DNA of 64,000 bases from an uncultured bacterium (GTDB lineage: Bacteria > Bacillota_I > Bacilli_A > RF39 > UBA660), in contig CAMVPB010000001.1 of NCBI GenBank assembly GCA_947169285.1, positions 141,226 through 205,225 of the forward strand, written 5' to 3'. Below are positions 1 through 9,814 of the stretch, in pieces. The first letter of the stretch is position 1. Every line of letters begins with the position of its first letter. The translations under genes and the position numbers were made by a program. Below the pieces are notes generated by a model. It did no database searches. It worked only from the letters and a program-made list of their open reading frames with translations, and was not told the origin of the DNA.

Positions 1-136
1 TTGCTGGAAATATTGATGATAAAATCATGCTAACACCACCACTAATTAATCCAACTAACAATATAGCTTTCCATATTGTCCATAAGTTACCTTTGATTTT
101 AGCTTTAGCTTCTTCTTTAATTGCTTTTCTATCCAT
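1..136 (-). CDS. DUF975-type membrane protein, N-terminal part only
   Basis: This minus-strand gene runs off the left edge of the window. The visible part starts at an ATG at 136 behind a strong AGGAGGTG ribosome site. It reads MDRKAIKEEAKAKIKGN followed by a hydrophobic stretch that looks like a first membrane helix. A basic N-terminal helix of this form followed by a glycine-rich transmembrane segment is typical of DUF975 membrane proteins, whose function is unknown. Only about 45 residues are visible, so the family call is tentative. It lies directly upstream of ychF in reverse order, with its own ribosome site. Confidence 0.5.
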   Translation of the reverse strand, partial: MDRKAIKEEAKAKIKGNLWTIWKAILLVGLISGGVSMILSSIFPA

Positions 137-157
137 ACTACACCTCCTTTCTCTATT

Positions 158-1258
158 TTAAACATTGAATCTAAAGTAACAAATATCCCCATCTTGCATA
201 AGATATTCTTTACCTTCTATTCTAGTTTTACCAGCTTCTTTAACCTTCAATTCACTGCCATAATTTATTAAATCATCATATGACATTACTTCTGCTTTTA
301 TAAAACCTCTTTGAAAATCAGTATGTATTATTCCAGCACATTCAGGTGCTTTCATTCCATCAGTAAATGTCCAAGCTCTAACTTCATCCTTACCGACTGT
401 AAAAAATGTTTTAAGCCCTAATAATTTATAAGTAACTTGAATTAATCTATCAAGTCCACTCATTTCAATTCCTAAATCATTTAAAAATTTATTTTTTTCT
501 TCATCATTTAAATCTATTAATTCACTTTCAATTTTAGCACACATCGGTATTACTGGAACTTTTTCTTTTGAAGAAATACTCATAAGTTCGTTTAAAAATT
601 TATTATCATTACTCATTAAGTCATCTTCAGATATGTTTGCTAAATAAATAAGTGGTTTTAAAGAAATAAAATTAAATGGTTTTAAAATTGCTAATTCCTT
701 TTCATCAAAAGTTCCTAATCTTAAAGGTATTTCTTTATCTAATAGATCTTTTGCCTTTTCTAATGTTTCAAGTTCAAATAAATCATCTTTATTATTGGTA
801 GTATGAGCTTTCTTTTCAATTTTTGAAATTCTGTTTTCAATTATCTCTAAGTCACTCATAATAAGCTCTATATTAATAATATCAATATCCCTTAAAGGAT
901 TTACTTCTCCTTCAACATGTATAATATTTTTATCTTCAAAGCATCTAATTACATGAACAATCGCATCTACTTCTCTTATATGAGATAAAAATTTATTGCC
1001 CAAACCTTCCCCTTTAGATGCTCCTTTAACTAAACCTGCTATATCAATAAACTCATATTGAGTTGGTATTAATCTTTCTGGATTATACATGTCATTTAGT
1101 TTGTCTAATCTTTTATCTGGTACAACAACAATTCCTACATTTGGATCTATTGTTGCAAAAGGGTAATTAGCAGCTAAAATATTTTTTTTTGTAATTGCAT
1201 TAAATAATGTACTTTTACCAACATTTGGAAGTCCTATTATTCCCGCTTTCAATGCCAT
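158..1258 (-). CDS. ychF: YchF/Ola1-type P-loop ATPase
   Basis: The 366-residue product is a full-length YchF, an Obg-related P-loop protein that hydrolyses ATP better than GTP and associates with ribosomes and stress responses. The P-loop GLPNVGKST lies at residues 9-17 and the switch/Walker B region DIAGLVKGASKGEGLGN near 70-90. The middle is helical, and the C-terminus (about 280-366) is the TGS domain ending in DGDICYFRFNV. The start is preceded by GAGTGATG. It is the last gene of a run that begins with parA, matching the B. subtilis origin region where ychF follows soj-spo0J. Confidence 0.95.
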   Translation of the reverse strand: MALKAGIIGLPNVGKSTLFNAITKKNILAANYPFATIDPNVGIVVVPDKRLDKLNDMYNPERLIPTQYEFIDIAGLVKGASKGEGLGNKFLSHIREVDAIVHVIRCFEDKNIIHVEGEVNPLRDIDIINIELIMSDLEIIENRISKIEKKAHTTNNKDDLFELETLEKAKDLLDKEIPLRLGTFDEKELAILKPFNFISLKPLIYLANISEDDLMSNDNKFLNELMSISSKEKVPVIPMCAKIESELIDLNDEEKNKFLNDLGIEMSGLDRLIQVTYKLLGLKTFFTVGKDEVRAWTFTDGMKAPECAGIIHTDFQRGFIKAEVMSYDDLINYGSELKVKEAGKTRIEGKEYLMQDGDICYFRFNV

Positions 1259-1273
1259 AATACATCACTCTTT

Positions 1274-2815
1274 CTATTTTAAATTAAATGGGATTGTTGT
1301 GAATCCTCCAATGCCCAAAGGAATTCCAGCTATATACCAACCAACTAATACTATGAACCATACTACAAATGTTGAAATACCATATGGAATCATATATCTA
1401 ATTCCTTTTTTTATAGTTATTATATCATTTTGACTATATTTTTCTAAAAATGCAATGTATATAACAAAATATGCAAATAATGGTGTTATACCATTAGTAA
1501 TCGAATCTCCAGCAGTAAATATTACTTGAGCAAATTCTGGAGATAAACTTGCATTCATAAACATTGGAACAGCTATTCCACTCATGATTGACCATTTTAT
1601 TAATGATGAGGTAGAAAATAGATTGCTTATCATTACTATTAATAAAAACACGATAATAAGTCCTACCCCTGTAAAACTATGTAATGTTAGTATCTTAGTT
1701 AATAAAGCAGTTATTACAACACCTATATTTGTCTTTTTAAATATACTGATAAACAATGACGCAAAAAACAACAAAACTATTACACTACCTATTCCATCTA
1801 ATGAATGAGATAACCCTTTAGTTAAATCTTTATTTGTTCTTATTGATTTAGTTATCATTCCATAAGAAAGACCAATTAAGAAGAACCATAAAGTTATTAT
1901 AAATACAAATCCTTTATTAAACAAAGAATTATCACCAAAAATCATATCTATATATCTTGCGCCACCATGATCTAATAATCCTCCTGATAATGGTAGTCCA
2001 GGAATTATGCTATATATAACAATTAATAAATAAATAATTGCTACTAATATTGCTATAATTAAACCTCTTAAGTCTTTATTTGTTATTATATAACTCTCAT
2101 CTTCTTCACTAAATTCATATTTTGGTAAGAGAGGCATTATTCTTTTTTCAGTAATTCTTGTAAATATTATAGACAACGAAATTAATAAAACTAACATTAT
2201 TAGTAATGCAAAGAAATTACCAATTGTGTACCCCATATTCAATAATTTTGCTGCATTTGTTGTTAATGATAGTAGGCTACTATCCATTGATGACAAAAAT
2301 ATATTTACCCCATATCCAAAAGATAAAGCTGCAAAAGAAGCAATTATTCCGCCAGTTGGATTTCTTTTTCCATATTTGAATAATAAAGCTGAAATCGGAA
2401 GCATTATTACAAATCCAATATCTCCAAATAATGAGAATAGAATACTTATAAATATTACCAAAAAGGTAACAACATTTTTAGACATTTTACGAGTAACTAA
2501 TGTAAGTGCAGTTCTCATAAAACCAGATTTTTCTAATATTCCTATTCCTATTAAAGTAATTAATAACATTGATAATGGTACAAAAGAAACAAAATCACTT
2601 ACTGCATTAGTAACAATATATTTAAGTCCTGATAAACTGAATAAACTCTCAACTTCTACAACGTTTGTTGTTAATTCATTTGTTACTGTATTTACTGTTT
2701 GATAATCTGTCTGTACATGTAAAATAGATAATATTCCACTTAAAATTATAGCAATTGCAGATAATACTATAAAACTAAGCATTGGGCTTAAAACAATTTT
2801 TTTCTTTATTTTCAT
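1274..2815 (-). CDS. AbgT-family transporter
   Basis: This 513-residue integral membrane protein has about a dozen hydrophobic segments and belongs to the AbgT family. Characterised members import p-aminobenzoyl-glutamate or export sulfonamides. The N-terminal half has the large loop between the first two helices and the G-x-x-E-x-S-G stretch (GIGILEKSG) followed by a long inner-membrane core. The C-terminal half contains SITNGITPLFAY and ends with a membrane helix. Its ATG overlaps the stop of the DUF951 gene by four bases (ATGA), so it is probably translated with the parA-parB-DUF951 messenger. Substrate cannot be told from sequence. A transporter in this position is unusual. Confidence 0.85.
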   Translation of the reverse strand: MKIKKKIVLSPMLSFIVLSAIAIILSGILSILHVQTDYQTVNTVTNELTTNVVEVESLFSLSGLKYIVTNAVSDFVSFVPLSMLLITLIGIGILEKSGFMRTALTLVTRKMSKNVVTFLVIFISILFSLFGDIGFVIMLPISALLFKYGKRNPTGGIIASFAALSFGYGVNIFLSSMDSSLLSLTTNAAKLLNMGYTIGNFFALLIMLVLLISLSIIFTRITEKRIMPLLPKYEFSEEDESYIITNKDLRGLIIAILVAIIYLLIVIYSIIPGLPLSGGLLDHGGARYIDMIFGDNSLFNKGFVFIITLWFFLIGLSYGMITKSIRTNKDLTKGLSHSLDGIGSVIVLLFFASLFISIFKKTNIGVVITALLTKILTLHSFTGVGLIIVFLLIVMISNLFSTSSLIKWSIMSGIAVPMFMNASLSPEFAQVIFTAGDSITNGITPLFAYFVIYIAFLEKYSQNDIITIKKGIRYMIPYGISTFVVWFIVLVGWYIAGIPLGIGGFTTIPFNLK

Positions 2816-2997
2816 TCTTCCACCACTTTCTTTAATTTTTTTTCAAATTCTATTCTTTCCATCATTATACATCTTTTACAATTTACACATTCAAGTTTAA
2901 TATCAACACCGCACCTTGTAATTCTCCATAAATTAGTTTTACATGCATGAGGTTTTTTCATAATAACTAATGAATTTATATCATATTTTCTATTCAT
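2812..2997 (-). CDS. DUF951 small protein (YyzM-like)
   Basis: This 61-residue protein matches the DUF951 family (YyzM of B. subtilis), whose function is unknown. It has the family layout: a short basic start (MNRKYDINSLVIMKKPHAC), a central WRITRCGVDIKLEC core, and a cluster of four cysteines (HAC, RC, LEC, NCKRC) that could bind metal or pair. It overlaps the end of parB by eight bases and the start of the AbgT gene by four, indicating translational coupling. In relatives it also sits between parB and ychF, which supports the call. Confidence 0.85.
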   Translation of the reverse strand: MNRKYDINSLVIMKKPHACKTNLWRITRCGVDIKLECVNCKRCIMMERIEFEKKLKKVVEE

Positions 2998-3886
2998 CGT
3001 TTACATCCACATCTATTTTTAAAATTTCTAATATTCTTTCTAAATCTTTTTCACTATCAAAAGGAATCAAAATAGATTTATTATTTATTTTAACCATAGT
3101 TCCTATTTTATCTCTCAATATTTCTTGTATAAAATTATACTTTGTATTGATTTTTTTTGATACTCTAAGAATGGGTTTTTGTCTTAAATAATTTGGATTA
3201 TCTAATAAATTTTCTAAATTTCTAACAGACATGTCTTCTGAAACAACTTTATTTGCTAAATCTAATATTTTATCTTTATCTTCAAGTTTACTCAAAACTC
3301 TAGCATGCCCCATACTAATTTTTTTATCAAGTACCATTTTTTGTACTGATTTTGGTAAACGTAGCAATCCCAACATATTAGTTATGTAACTCCTGCTTTT
3401 ACCTATCTTTTTAGAAAATTCTTCTTGAGTTATACCTAATGATGATATTAAATTTCTATAAGCTTCTGCTTCCTCTATAGGGCTTAAGTCTTCTCTTTGA
3501 ATATTTTCTAAAAGGGCTATTTGCATCATTTCTTCATCAGTAAAGTCTTTAATAATTGCGGGTATAGTCTTTTTATCAGCCATTAAAGATGCTTTAACTC
3601 TTCTTTCACCAGCTATTATTTCATATCCTTTTATACTCTTTTTAACAATAATCGGTTGAATTACACCAAATTCTTTAATTGAATCAGATAATTCTTGCAA
3701 TTTTTCTTCATCAAATATTTGCCTAGGTTGATATGGATTACTTCTAAGTTCACTTAAATCAAGTTGAACAATGTCACTTTTATTTGTAGTATCAAGAATA
3801 TTTTTTTCTAACGCTGAAATATTAATTGCCTCATTAGAAAATAATTGTTCTAAACCTCTTCCTAATGCTTGTCTTTTATTTTCCAT
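2990..3886 (-). CDS. parB: ParB/Spo0J chromosome partition protein
   Basis: ParB is a CTP-dependent DNA clamp that loads at parS sites and spreads, directing SMC loading and origin segregation with ParA. Visible parts are ALGRGLEQLF at the N-terminus, the NPYQPRQIF box and GERR nucleotide motif (AGERRVKA), ENIQREDLSPIEEA, the helix-turn-helix TQEEFSKKIGKSRSYITNML, and a C-terminal dimer domain. The track starts at a TTG; I prefer the ATG nine bases in, where AGAGGTG is better placed. It overlaps parA by 11 bases. Two strong parS sequences occur in this window near gyrA. Confidence 0.93.
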   Translation of the reverse strand: MENKRQALGRGLEQLFSNEAINISALEKNILDTTNKSDIVQLDLSELRSNPYQPRQIFDEEKLQELSDSIKEFGVIQPIIVKKSIKGYEIIAGERRVKASLMADKKTIPAIIKDFTDEEMMQIALLENIQREDLSPIEEAEAYRNLISSLGITQEEFSKKIGKSRSYITNMLGLLRLPKSVQKMVLDKKISMGHARVLSKLEDKDKILDLANKVVSEDMSVRNLENLLDNPNYLRQKPILRVSKKINTKYNFIQEILRDKIGTMVKINNKSILIPFDSEKDLERILEILKIDVDVNDE

Positions 3887-4661
3887 TTCTATCAATCACC
3901 TCTTTCGCTAAATTCAAATATGCCAAGGCTCCTTTGCATTTGGGATCATATTCTATTATTGGTTTTCCATGAGATGGTGCCTCCACTAATCTTACTAATC
4001 TTGGTATTATTGTATCAAATACTTTATCTTTAAAAAATTTTCTTAATTCTTCTACAACCTGTAATCCAAGTAAAGTTCTACCATCTAGCATTGTTAATAA
4101 TACTCCTTCAATATCTAATCCAGGATTTATTCTAGTTTGAGTAAGTATAATAGTATTTAGTAATTGCGTAACACCCTCTAATGCATAATATTCACATTGT
4201 ACTGGTATTAAAACAGAATTAGAAGCTGCTAAAGCATTTGTTGTTAAAAGTCCTAAATTTGGTGGACAATCAATTATTATATAATCATATCTATCTCTTA
4301 TTCTATCTATTTGTTTTTTTAATTGATCACTAATTTTTAAATCACTTTGAACCATGCTTTTTTGAACAAGTTCAATATCAGTACCAGCTAAACTTATATG
4401 TGATGGAATTATACTTAAATTTTTGAATGGAGTTTTAATAATTGCGTCTTCAATATTGGCATCTCCCATAATAACGTTATAAGCACTTTTATTAACTTCT
4501 AATTTATTAACACCGAGTCCAGTAGTTGAATTACTTTGAGGATCCAAATCTATTAATAAAACCCTCTTTCCTAAATGTCCTAAAGAACTAGACAAGTTTA
4601 TACTTGTTGTTGTTTTTCCGACTCCACCTTTTTGATTAACCAAAGAAATAACCTTACCCAT
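3876..4661 (-). CDS. parA: ParA/Soj chromosome partition ATPase
   Basis: A ParA/Soj ATPase of about 261 residues with the deviant Walker A KGGVGKTTT near residue 11, the Walker B-like IIIDCPPNLG and the C-terminal EAPSHGKPI typical of chromosomal Soj. It binds DNA non-specifically as an ATP dimer, cooperates with ParB in origin segregation, and in Bacilli also regulates DnaA. The track starts at a GTG whose own sequence (GTGAGG) is the ribosome site for the next ATG, so I start at MGKVISL (4661). It is first in the operon with parB, DUF951 and abgT. Confidence 0.93.
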   Translation of the reverse strand: MGKVISLVNQKGGVGKTTTSINLSSSLGHLGKRVLLIDLDPQSNSTTGLGVNKLEVNKSAYNVIMGDANIEDAIIKTPFKNLSIIPSHISLAGTDIELVQKSMVQSDLKISDQLKKQIDRIRDRYDYIIIDCPPNLGLLTTNALAASNSVLIPVQCEYYALEGVTQLLNTIILTQTRINPGLDIEGVLLTMLDGRTLLGLQVVEELRKFFKDKVFDTIIPRLVRLVEAPSHGKPIIEYDPKCKGALAYLNLAKEVIDRNGK

Positions 4662-4732
4662 TTCTTTATACCTCACTTCATAATATATTTTAACACACCA
4701 AGCACTTTTTTTAAAGAAATAATAAAAAAATA

Positions 4733-4741
4733 TGTTATAAT
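4733..4741 (+). promoter_or_regulatory. Extended -10 promoter of the yibE/F gene
   Basis: TGTTATAAT is a perfect extended -10 element. It lies under 20 bases before the ATG at 4760, with AGGTG in between, so the predicted leader is very short. No convincing -35 is seen, which is usual for extended -10 promoters. Confidence 0.5.
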
Positions 4742-4759
4742 TTTTTTAGGTGATAAAAT

Positions 4760-5920
4760 ATGGATTTTATAAAAAGAGATTGGAAAACATATTTAATTGT
4801 AATTGTAGTATCAATTATTGTAATTGCAATAGGTAAAGATATATGCTCATACAAAGTAAATAGCAAATATGATCTTGATTACTATTCTGCAAAAGTATTA
4901 TCTATACAAAAAGTCGAAGAATTACACAATGAAAGTAATGATAGAAAAATATACTTTAGTGCTAAAATACTAGATGGACCTTATAAAAATCAAATAGTTA
5001 ATGCTTTTCAAAAAGTAGAAAACACTGATGCATATAAAGTTAGAGATGTAAAAGAAAATGATAAAATAGTTATAATACCAGCTAAAACAACAGGGTTTGC
5101 ACAACAAGGTATTGGTGATGATGCCTTATGGACATTCTCTTTATTTAAAACAAGCAATTATTTATTAATACTTGTAATAGTATTTTTAATAATGATTGTA
5201 ATTATCGGGAAATGGAAGGGGATAAATACAATAATTGCCCTTACAATAACAACATTATTAATATTGTTAGTTTTTATACCATCTGTCTTAAAAGGATTTA
5301 ATATTTATGTATCGACACTTCTTTGTTCAATTTATATAATTATAAGTAGCTTACTTTTAATAAACGGATTTAATAAAAAAACTTTGTGTGCAATTGTAGG
5401 TAATATATTTGGTATATTAGTTTCTGCAATTATTGCACTAATAATGAATAAGGTTTTAAATATAAATGGACTTATAAATGAAAATTATATATATTTGTCA
5501 CTAGTTAACCCAGAACATCCAATAGACTTAAGAGCAATGATATGGTCAGGAATTATTATTGGTTCTTTAGGAGCTATAATGGATGTTGCAATGGCTATAG
5601 CTTCATCAATGCACGAATTAAATGAAAAGATGAAAAATAAAAGTTTTAAAAGCATGTTTGCATCTGGTATGAATATTGGAAAAGATTCAATAGGTACAAT
5701 GGCAAACACATTAATACTTGCATATATTGGATGTTCAATGTCTACTGTATTACTACTATTTTCATATAATAAAAATCTTCTATATTTATTCAATATAGAA
5801 GCCATAATAATAGAAGTATTACAAGCGGTTATAGGTAGTATAGGAATACTTTTGACAGTTCCATTAACAGCATTCTTTAGCGCTTGGCTATTTAATAGAA
5901 AAATAAAAAGAATCAATTAG
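4760..5920 (+). CDS. YibE/F-family membrane protein
   Basis: This 386-residue protein belongs to the YibE/F family of multipass membrane proteins; some Lactococcus members are reported in export or stress, but no general function is established. An N-terminal anchor (about 11-28) is followed by an extracytoplasmic beta-rich domain of about 90 residues with the GDDALWTF family stretch, then seven or so membrane helices. The helical part includes the family region GAIMDVAMAIASSMHEL and GMNIGKDSIGTMANTLILAYIG. It is a lone plus-strand gene between parA and ftsH, and shares a two-way terminator with ftsH. Confidence 0.85.
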   Translation: MDFIKRDWKTYLIVIVVSIIVIAIGKDICSYKVNSKYDLDYYSAKVLSIQKVEELHNESNDRKIYFSAKILDGPYKNQIVNAFQKVENTDAYKVRDVKENDKIVIIPAKTTGFAQQGIGDDALWTFSLFKTSNYLLILVIVFLIMIVIIGKWKGINTIIALTITTLLILLVFIPSVLKGFNIYVSTLLCSIYIIISSLLLINGFNKKTLCAIVGNIFGILVSAIIALIMNKVLNINGLINENYIYLSLVNPEHPIDLRAMIWSGIIIGSLGAIMDVAMAIASSMHELNEKMKNKSFKSMFASGMNIGKDSIGTMANTLILAYIGCSMSTVLLLFSYNKNLLYLFNIEAIIIEVLQAVIGSIGILLTVPLTAFFSAWLFNRKIKRIN

Positions 5921-5933
5921 TTTGATTCTTTTT
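5905..5933. terminator. Bidirectional terminator between yibE/F and ftsH
   Basis: A 12-base inverted repeat (AAAAAGAATCAA / TTGATTCTTTTT) with a five-base loop carries T-runs on both strands. The two convergent genes end inside it: the yibE/F stop lies in the loop and the ftsH stop overlaps it. Confidence 0.8.
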
Positions 5934-7788
5934 TAGTTTTACTCTTTTTTACAGTGGTTTCTTCAACTATTGCTTCAATTTCTTCTTTTGTTAATGTTTC
6001 TTTTTCATAAAGTACATTTGCTAGTGTTTCTACTAATTTTTTATTTCCTTTTAAAATTTCTTTAGACTTATCATAGCAAGATTCTATTATTTTTTTAACC
6101 TCACTATCTATTTCAAGTGCTACTTGATCTGAGAAATTTTTTGATTTAGTATAATCTCTTCCTAAGAATACATCTTCTGATCTATGTTCATATTGAACTG
6201 GTCCTAAATCACTCATTCCATACTCAGTAACCATACTTCTTGCTATTTTAGTAGCTCTTTTTATATCATCAGAAGCTCCAGTACTGATTTCGCCTAAGAA
6301 TAACTCTTCGCTAACTCTTCCTGATAACAATGTTGTTATTTGTTCTAATAACTCATCTTTTGTATAGACTAATGTTTTTTCTTCTTTTGGAAGCATTTGT
6401 GTATATCCACCAGCCATACCTCTAGGAATTATTGTTATTTTATGAACTTCTTCTCCTTTTGGAAGAATTATACCAGCAACTGCATGACCTGCTTCGTGAA
6501 AAGATACAACTTTCTTTTCAAAATCTGTAACTTTTCTACTTTTCTTAGCTGGTCCCATAAGTACTCTATCACTTGCTTCATCTATTTCTTCCATTGTTAT
6601 TGAATTTTTATTTCTTCTAACTGCAAGTAAAGCGGCTTCATTAAGTAAATTTTCTAAATCCGCTCCAGAATATCCCGGAGTTCTTTCAGCAACTCTTTTT
6701 AAAGATACTGCTTCATCTAATATTTTGTTTTTTGCATGAACTTTTAATATATCTTCTCTTTCTCTAACATCAGGTAAATTAACTGTTACTTGTCTATCAA
6801 ATCTTCCTGGTCTTAATAACGCTGGATCAAGTACATCTGGTCTATTAGTTGCCGCTATGATAATTATACCTTCATTAGCACCAAAACCATCCATTTCCGT
6901 TAATAATTGATTAAGAGTTTGCTCTCTTTCATCATGGCCACCGCCAAGGCCTGTGCCTCTTTGTCTACCAACTGCATCTATTTCATCTATAAATATTAAA
7001 CAAGGCGCTGTAGCTTTTGCTTGCTTAAACATATCTCTTACACGAGATGCCCCTACACCTACAAATAATTCCACAAAGTCAGATCCACTTATGTAATAGA
7101 ATGGAACCTTTGCTTCACCGGCAACTGCCCTTGCAAGTAAAGTTTTACCAGTTCCTGGAGGGCCCACTAGTAAAACACCTTTAGGTATTCTGGCACCTAA
7201 TTTTTGAAATTTCTTCGGATTTTTTAAGAAATCTATTAATTCTTGAACTTCTTCCTTTTCTTCTTTAAGACCTGCTACGTTAGCAAAAGTTGTTTTACCA
7301 CCATCATCTGACAATTTTGCCTTACTTCTTCCAAAATCAAAAGTTCCTTTTCCGTTACTTCCTAATTTAGTAAATAAGAAGAACATCGCACCTAATAACA
7401 ACAAAGTAGGAACTACATTTATTAATATCAATATCCATGAACTATTTTCAGGATTGCTATTAGTTGTAACTTTTAAATTTTGACTTTCAGCAAGTGTTAA
7501 AACATTTTCCATTACTGAATCAGTCAAAGGAACAACCACTTTAAATCTTTCACCTTCTTTATAAGTTGTTAACTCACCACTTATAACATAAACGCCATCT
7601 CCACTTTTTGGAGTTATATTTAATTTTTCAACTTTTTTTTCATTTAAATTAACTATTAATTCATTATAATCCATATCATGAATTTCAGTTTTCAAATTTC
7701 TAAAAAATAATAAAGTTGATAACATTACTACTGCAAGTAAAACATAAGGCAATATATTTTTAAATAAATTATTCTTTTGTATAACCAT
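5917..7788 (-). CDS. ftsH: Membrane AAA+ zinc protease FtsH
   Basis: FtsH is the membrane-anchored ATP-dependent metalloprotease that degrades misfolded and regulatory membrane or cytosolic proteins. The 623 residues show two N-terminal membrane segments (about 13-30 and 105-125) around an extracytoplasmic domain. The AAA module has Walker A GPPGTGKT, Walker [15 protein letters not shown] and second region RPGRFDRQV. The protease zinc site is HEAGH, with a distal acidic ligand region. The length is normal. It follows tilS as in B. subtilis, with a TTTCCTCC-type (complement AGGAGG) ribosome site. Confidence 0.97.
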   Translation of the reverse strand: MVIQKNNLFKNILPYVLLAVVMLSTLLFFRNLKTEIHDMDYNELIVNLNEKKVEKLNITPKSGDGVYVISGELTTYKEGERFKVVVPLTDSVMENVLTLAESQNLKVTTNSNPENSSWILILINVVPTLLLLGAMFFLFTKLGSNGKGTFDFGRSKAKLSDDGGKTTFANVAGLKEEKEEVQELIDFLKNPKKFQKLGARIPKGVLLVGPPGTGKTLLARAVAGEAKVPFYYISGSDFVELFVGVGASRVRDMFKQAKATAPCLIFIDEIDAVGRQRGTGLGGGHDEREQTLNQLLTEMDGFGANEGIIIIAATNRPDVLDPALLRPGRFDRQVTVNLPDVREREDILKVHAKNKILDEAVSLKRVAERTPGYSGADLENLLNEAALLAVRRNKNSITMEEIDEASDRVLMGPAKKSRKVTDFEKKVVSFHEAGHAVAGIILPKGEEVHKITIIPRGMAGGYTQMLPKEEKTLVYTKDELLEQITTLLSGRVSEELFLGEISTGASDDIKRATKIARSMVTEYGMSDLGPVQYEHRSEDVFLGRDYTKSKNFSDQVALEIDSEVKKIIESCYDKSKEILKGNKKLVETLANVLYEKETLTKEEIEAIVEETTVKKSKTKKESN

Positions 7789-7799
7789 TTTTTCCTCCT

Positions 7800-9125
7800 T
7801 TAATAATATCTTAGTACAATATCATACTCTTGATTTTTATCTTTGTCAAACTTAGATTTTCTAAGTCCTGGAACCCAAACAATATTCTCGTTAGCATCTA
7901 AAACAACTGGCCAAATTTTTCTATCTTTTAAAGGCACTTTTTCATCTATAAATATATCATTTAATTTCTTAGTGCCATTCATTTTCTTTATATTAATTTT
8001 ATCACCATTTCTTCTTGTTCTTACATGAAGAGGTAAAGTTATTTCTTTTGATGAAAGCCTAGTTGCAAAATTATTTGTCCATTCTGTATCTTCTATAACT
8101 TCTATATTTTTTCCATTAGGTAAATTAACTATATCATTTATTTCAATTTCATAAATCTCATTTTCTGGTTCATTAAAATCAAATGTAACTTCATTATATG
8201 TTTTAGTACATATAACGTTATTAGGTAAATGTACTATCTTATTAGGTTTATTAGAATTTATTAAGTTTAAGATTAAATTTACATGAATATCACCAATTAT
8301 TAATAAGTCATCTCCATATATTGTTTCCAAAATTGAATAAATTATTTTAATTTGTATAACTTTATCTAATTCTTTAAATTTTTCAATATCAAGTATACCT
8401 TCTTTTAACACTTTATTCTTTAAAGTATTCATTTCTTTATCTATATATGCATTATTTTCAAGTAATATTTCACTAAATTTTAAAAATTTTAAATGCACAT
8501 TAGGATTTTCACTTTTTAAAAAAGGTAAAACATATTTTCTATATCTATTTCTTGTGTGAACATCATCAAAATTAGTTTTATCAATTACATACTTAATTTC
8601 ATTTTCTTTATCAAATTCTTCTATTTGAGCTTTAGTAACAGTAATAAGTGGTCTTAAAATTTTATATCCATCTTTATCTACAATTCTAGAAAAGCCACTA
8701 TAACCTTTTAATGATGATCCTCTAACTATTCTCATAAGAATTGTTTCAATTAAATCATCGCCATGATGAGCAGTTAATAAGAACTTAGCATTAAATTCTT
8801 TTACTAATTTATCAAAATAATTATATCTTATTGTCCTTGCCTCATTTTCAAAATTATCATCACCATATGTTTCTATTTTCATGTATTTAAAATAAATACC
8901 TTCAGCTTCACAAAATTTTTCTAAAAATTTTCTTTCATCATCACTTTCGATTCTTACATTATGATCAACATGAGCGCACACTAAAAACAAATCTAATTCT
9001 TTTCTTAATTTATTCATTAGATATAAAAGTGCCATTGAATCAGGGCCTCCTGAAACTCCAATAACAACTGTATCATTTTGTTTTATTCCACTTCTATTTA
9101 GCAAAAAATCATAAACTTCTTCCAT
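7800..9125 (-). CDS. tilS: tRNA(Ile)-lysidine synthetase TilS
   Basis: TilS converts C34 of the CAU-anticodon isoleucine tRNA to lysidine using ATP and lysine, which changes decoding from AUG to AUA. The PP-loop SGGPDS is near the N-terminus, followed by HVDHN and the AHHGDDLIET catalytic stretch. The C-terminal half carries the substrate-binding domains ending in GLRKSKFDKDK. The track start is a GTG 13 codons upstream; I chose the ATG at 9125 (MEEVYDFLL) because AGGTG sits six bases before it. AUA is heavily used in this AT-rich genome, so the enzyme must be essential. Confidence 0.95.
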   Translation of the reverse strand: MEEVYDFLLNRSGIKQNDTVVIGVSGGPDSMALLYLMNKLRKELDLFLVCAHVDHNVRIESDDERKFLEKFCEAEGIYFKYMKIETYGDDNFENEARTIRYNYFDKLVKEFNAKFLLTAHHGDDLIETILMRIVRGSSLKGYSGFSRIVDKDGYKILRPLITVTKAQIEEFDKENEIKYVIDKTNFDDVHTRNRYRKYVLPFLKSENPNVHLKFLKFSEILLENNAYIDKEMNTLKNKVLKEGILDIEKFKELDKVIQIKIIYSILETIYGDDLLIIGDIHVNLILNLINSNKPNKIVHLPNNVICTKTYNEVTFDFNEPENEIYEIEINDIVNLPNGKNIEVIEDTEWTNNFATRLSSKEITLPLHVRTRRNGDKINIKKMNGTKKLNDIFIDEKVPLKDRKIWPVVLDANENIVWVPGLRKSKFDKDKNQEYDIVLRYY

Positions 9126-9173
9126 AAAAACACCTGAATCAATTTTATCAAAAAATAACACCAAAGTATAGTG

Positions 9174-9461
9174 TTATTCTATTTTAATGATTATTTCACC
9201 ATCTTTTGAATATAGATATTTTTCCCTTGCATATCTCGCTATGTATTCAGGGTCTTGTAACTTTATTATTTCACTTTGTAATTTTTCCTCTTCTTTTAAT
9301 TTTTCTTTATAAACAACATCTAATTCCTCTTTTGTTTTTATATTTTTAAATATTTGAGCTCCATATTTCCACATATTTGATATAAATAAAACTAACAAAG
9401 GTATTAATATTATTAATAATAGAAGTATTCTTCTTTTATCTTTTTTACTTGCCTTCTTCAT
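9174..9461 (-). CDS. divIC: Septum formation initiator DivIC/FtsB-like
   Basis: This is a small bitopic division protein of about 95 residues. A basic cytoplasmic tip (KKASKKDKRR) precedes one membrane helix (LLLLIILIPLLVLFIS), an extracytoplasmic coiled coil rich in Glu and Lys, and the family end DPEYIARYAREKYLYSKDGE. DivIC works with FtsL and DivIB/FtsQ to activate septal wall synthesis. The start at 9461 uses GGAGGTCCAT; the track's GTG is part of that ribosome site. The order yabP-yabQ-divIC is the same as in B. subtilis. Confidence 0.92.
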   Translation of the reverse strand: MKKASKKDKRRILLLLIILIPLLVLFISNMWKYGAQIFKNIKTKEELDVVYKEKLKEEEKLQSEIIKLQDPEYIARYAREKYLYSKDGEIIIKIE

Positions 9462-9502
9462 ATGGACCTCCACTATACTTGAATTATATCACATTTATTG
9501 AA

Positions 9503-9814
9503 TTAATGATTTTTTTTATTCTTAATTTTCAAAAACTTTACAAATTTTCTTGCCTTTTTAGTCAATCTAACCGATATAATAAACGATAAAAGCATAAGTA
9601 TAATAAAAAGAATTCTTAAATCACCATTATTAATTTTAAGCATTATAATGAAATATATTAAAAATATATTAGTAGATAATAGAAAATTGTTTAGTATTTT
9701 GTATCTTAATAAAGTCTTGTATAAAAATTTATAATTAAAATTATAAATTAGCCCATACAAACTACCATACAATATAGAAAAAATAATAGATATAATTTGT
9801 ACTTTTAATTCCAT
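9503..9814 (-). CDS. yabQ: Spore cortex protein YabQ
   Basis: This 103-residue, strongly hydrophobic protein fits YabQ, a membrane protein needed for spore cortex formation in B. subtilis. Three to four membrane segments are visible (about 7-28, 42-60 and 66-85), followed by a very basic tail (KKARKFVKFLKIKNKKN). Sequence identity in YabQ is low, so the call rests on topology, size and its place directly between yabP and divIC. It is a little shorter than the Bacillus protein. Its start overlaps the last base of yabP. Confidence 0.75.
   Translation of the reverse strand: MELKVQIISIIFSILYGSLYGLIYNFNYKFLYKTLLRYKILNNFLLSTNIFLIYFIIMLKINNGDLRILFIILMLLSFIISVRLTKKARKFVKFLKIKNKKNH

Noticed and set aside
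2226-2702. 158-residue plus-strand ORF inside the AbgT gene
   Set aside because: Opposite-strand shadow of a clear transporter gene, with no ribosome site and no recognisable domain.
9126-9164. Upstream GTG start of tilS in the ORF track
   Set aside because: The added 13 residues contain the AGGTG ribosome site of the better ATG, and family members start near the latter.
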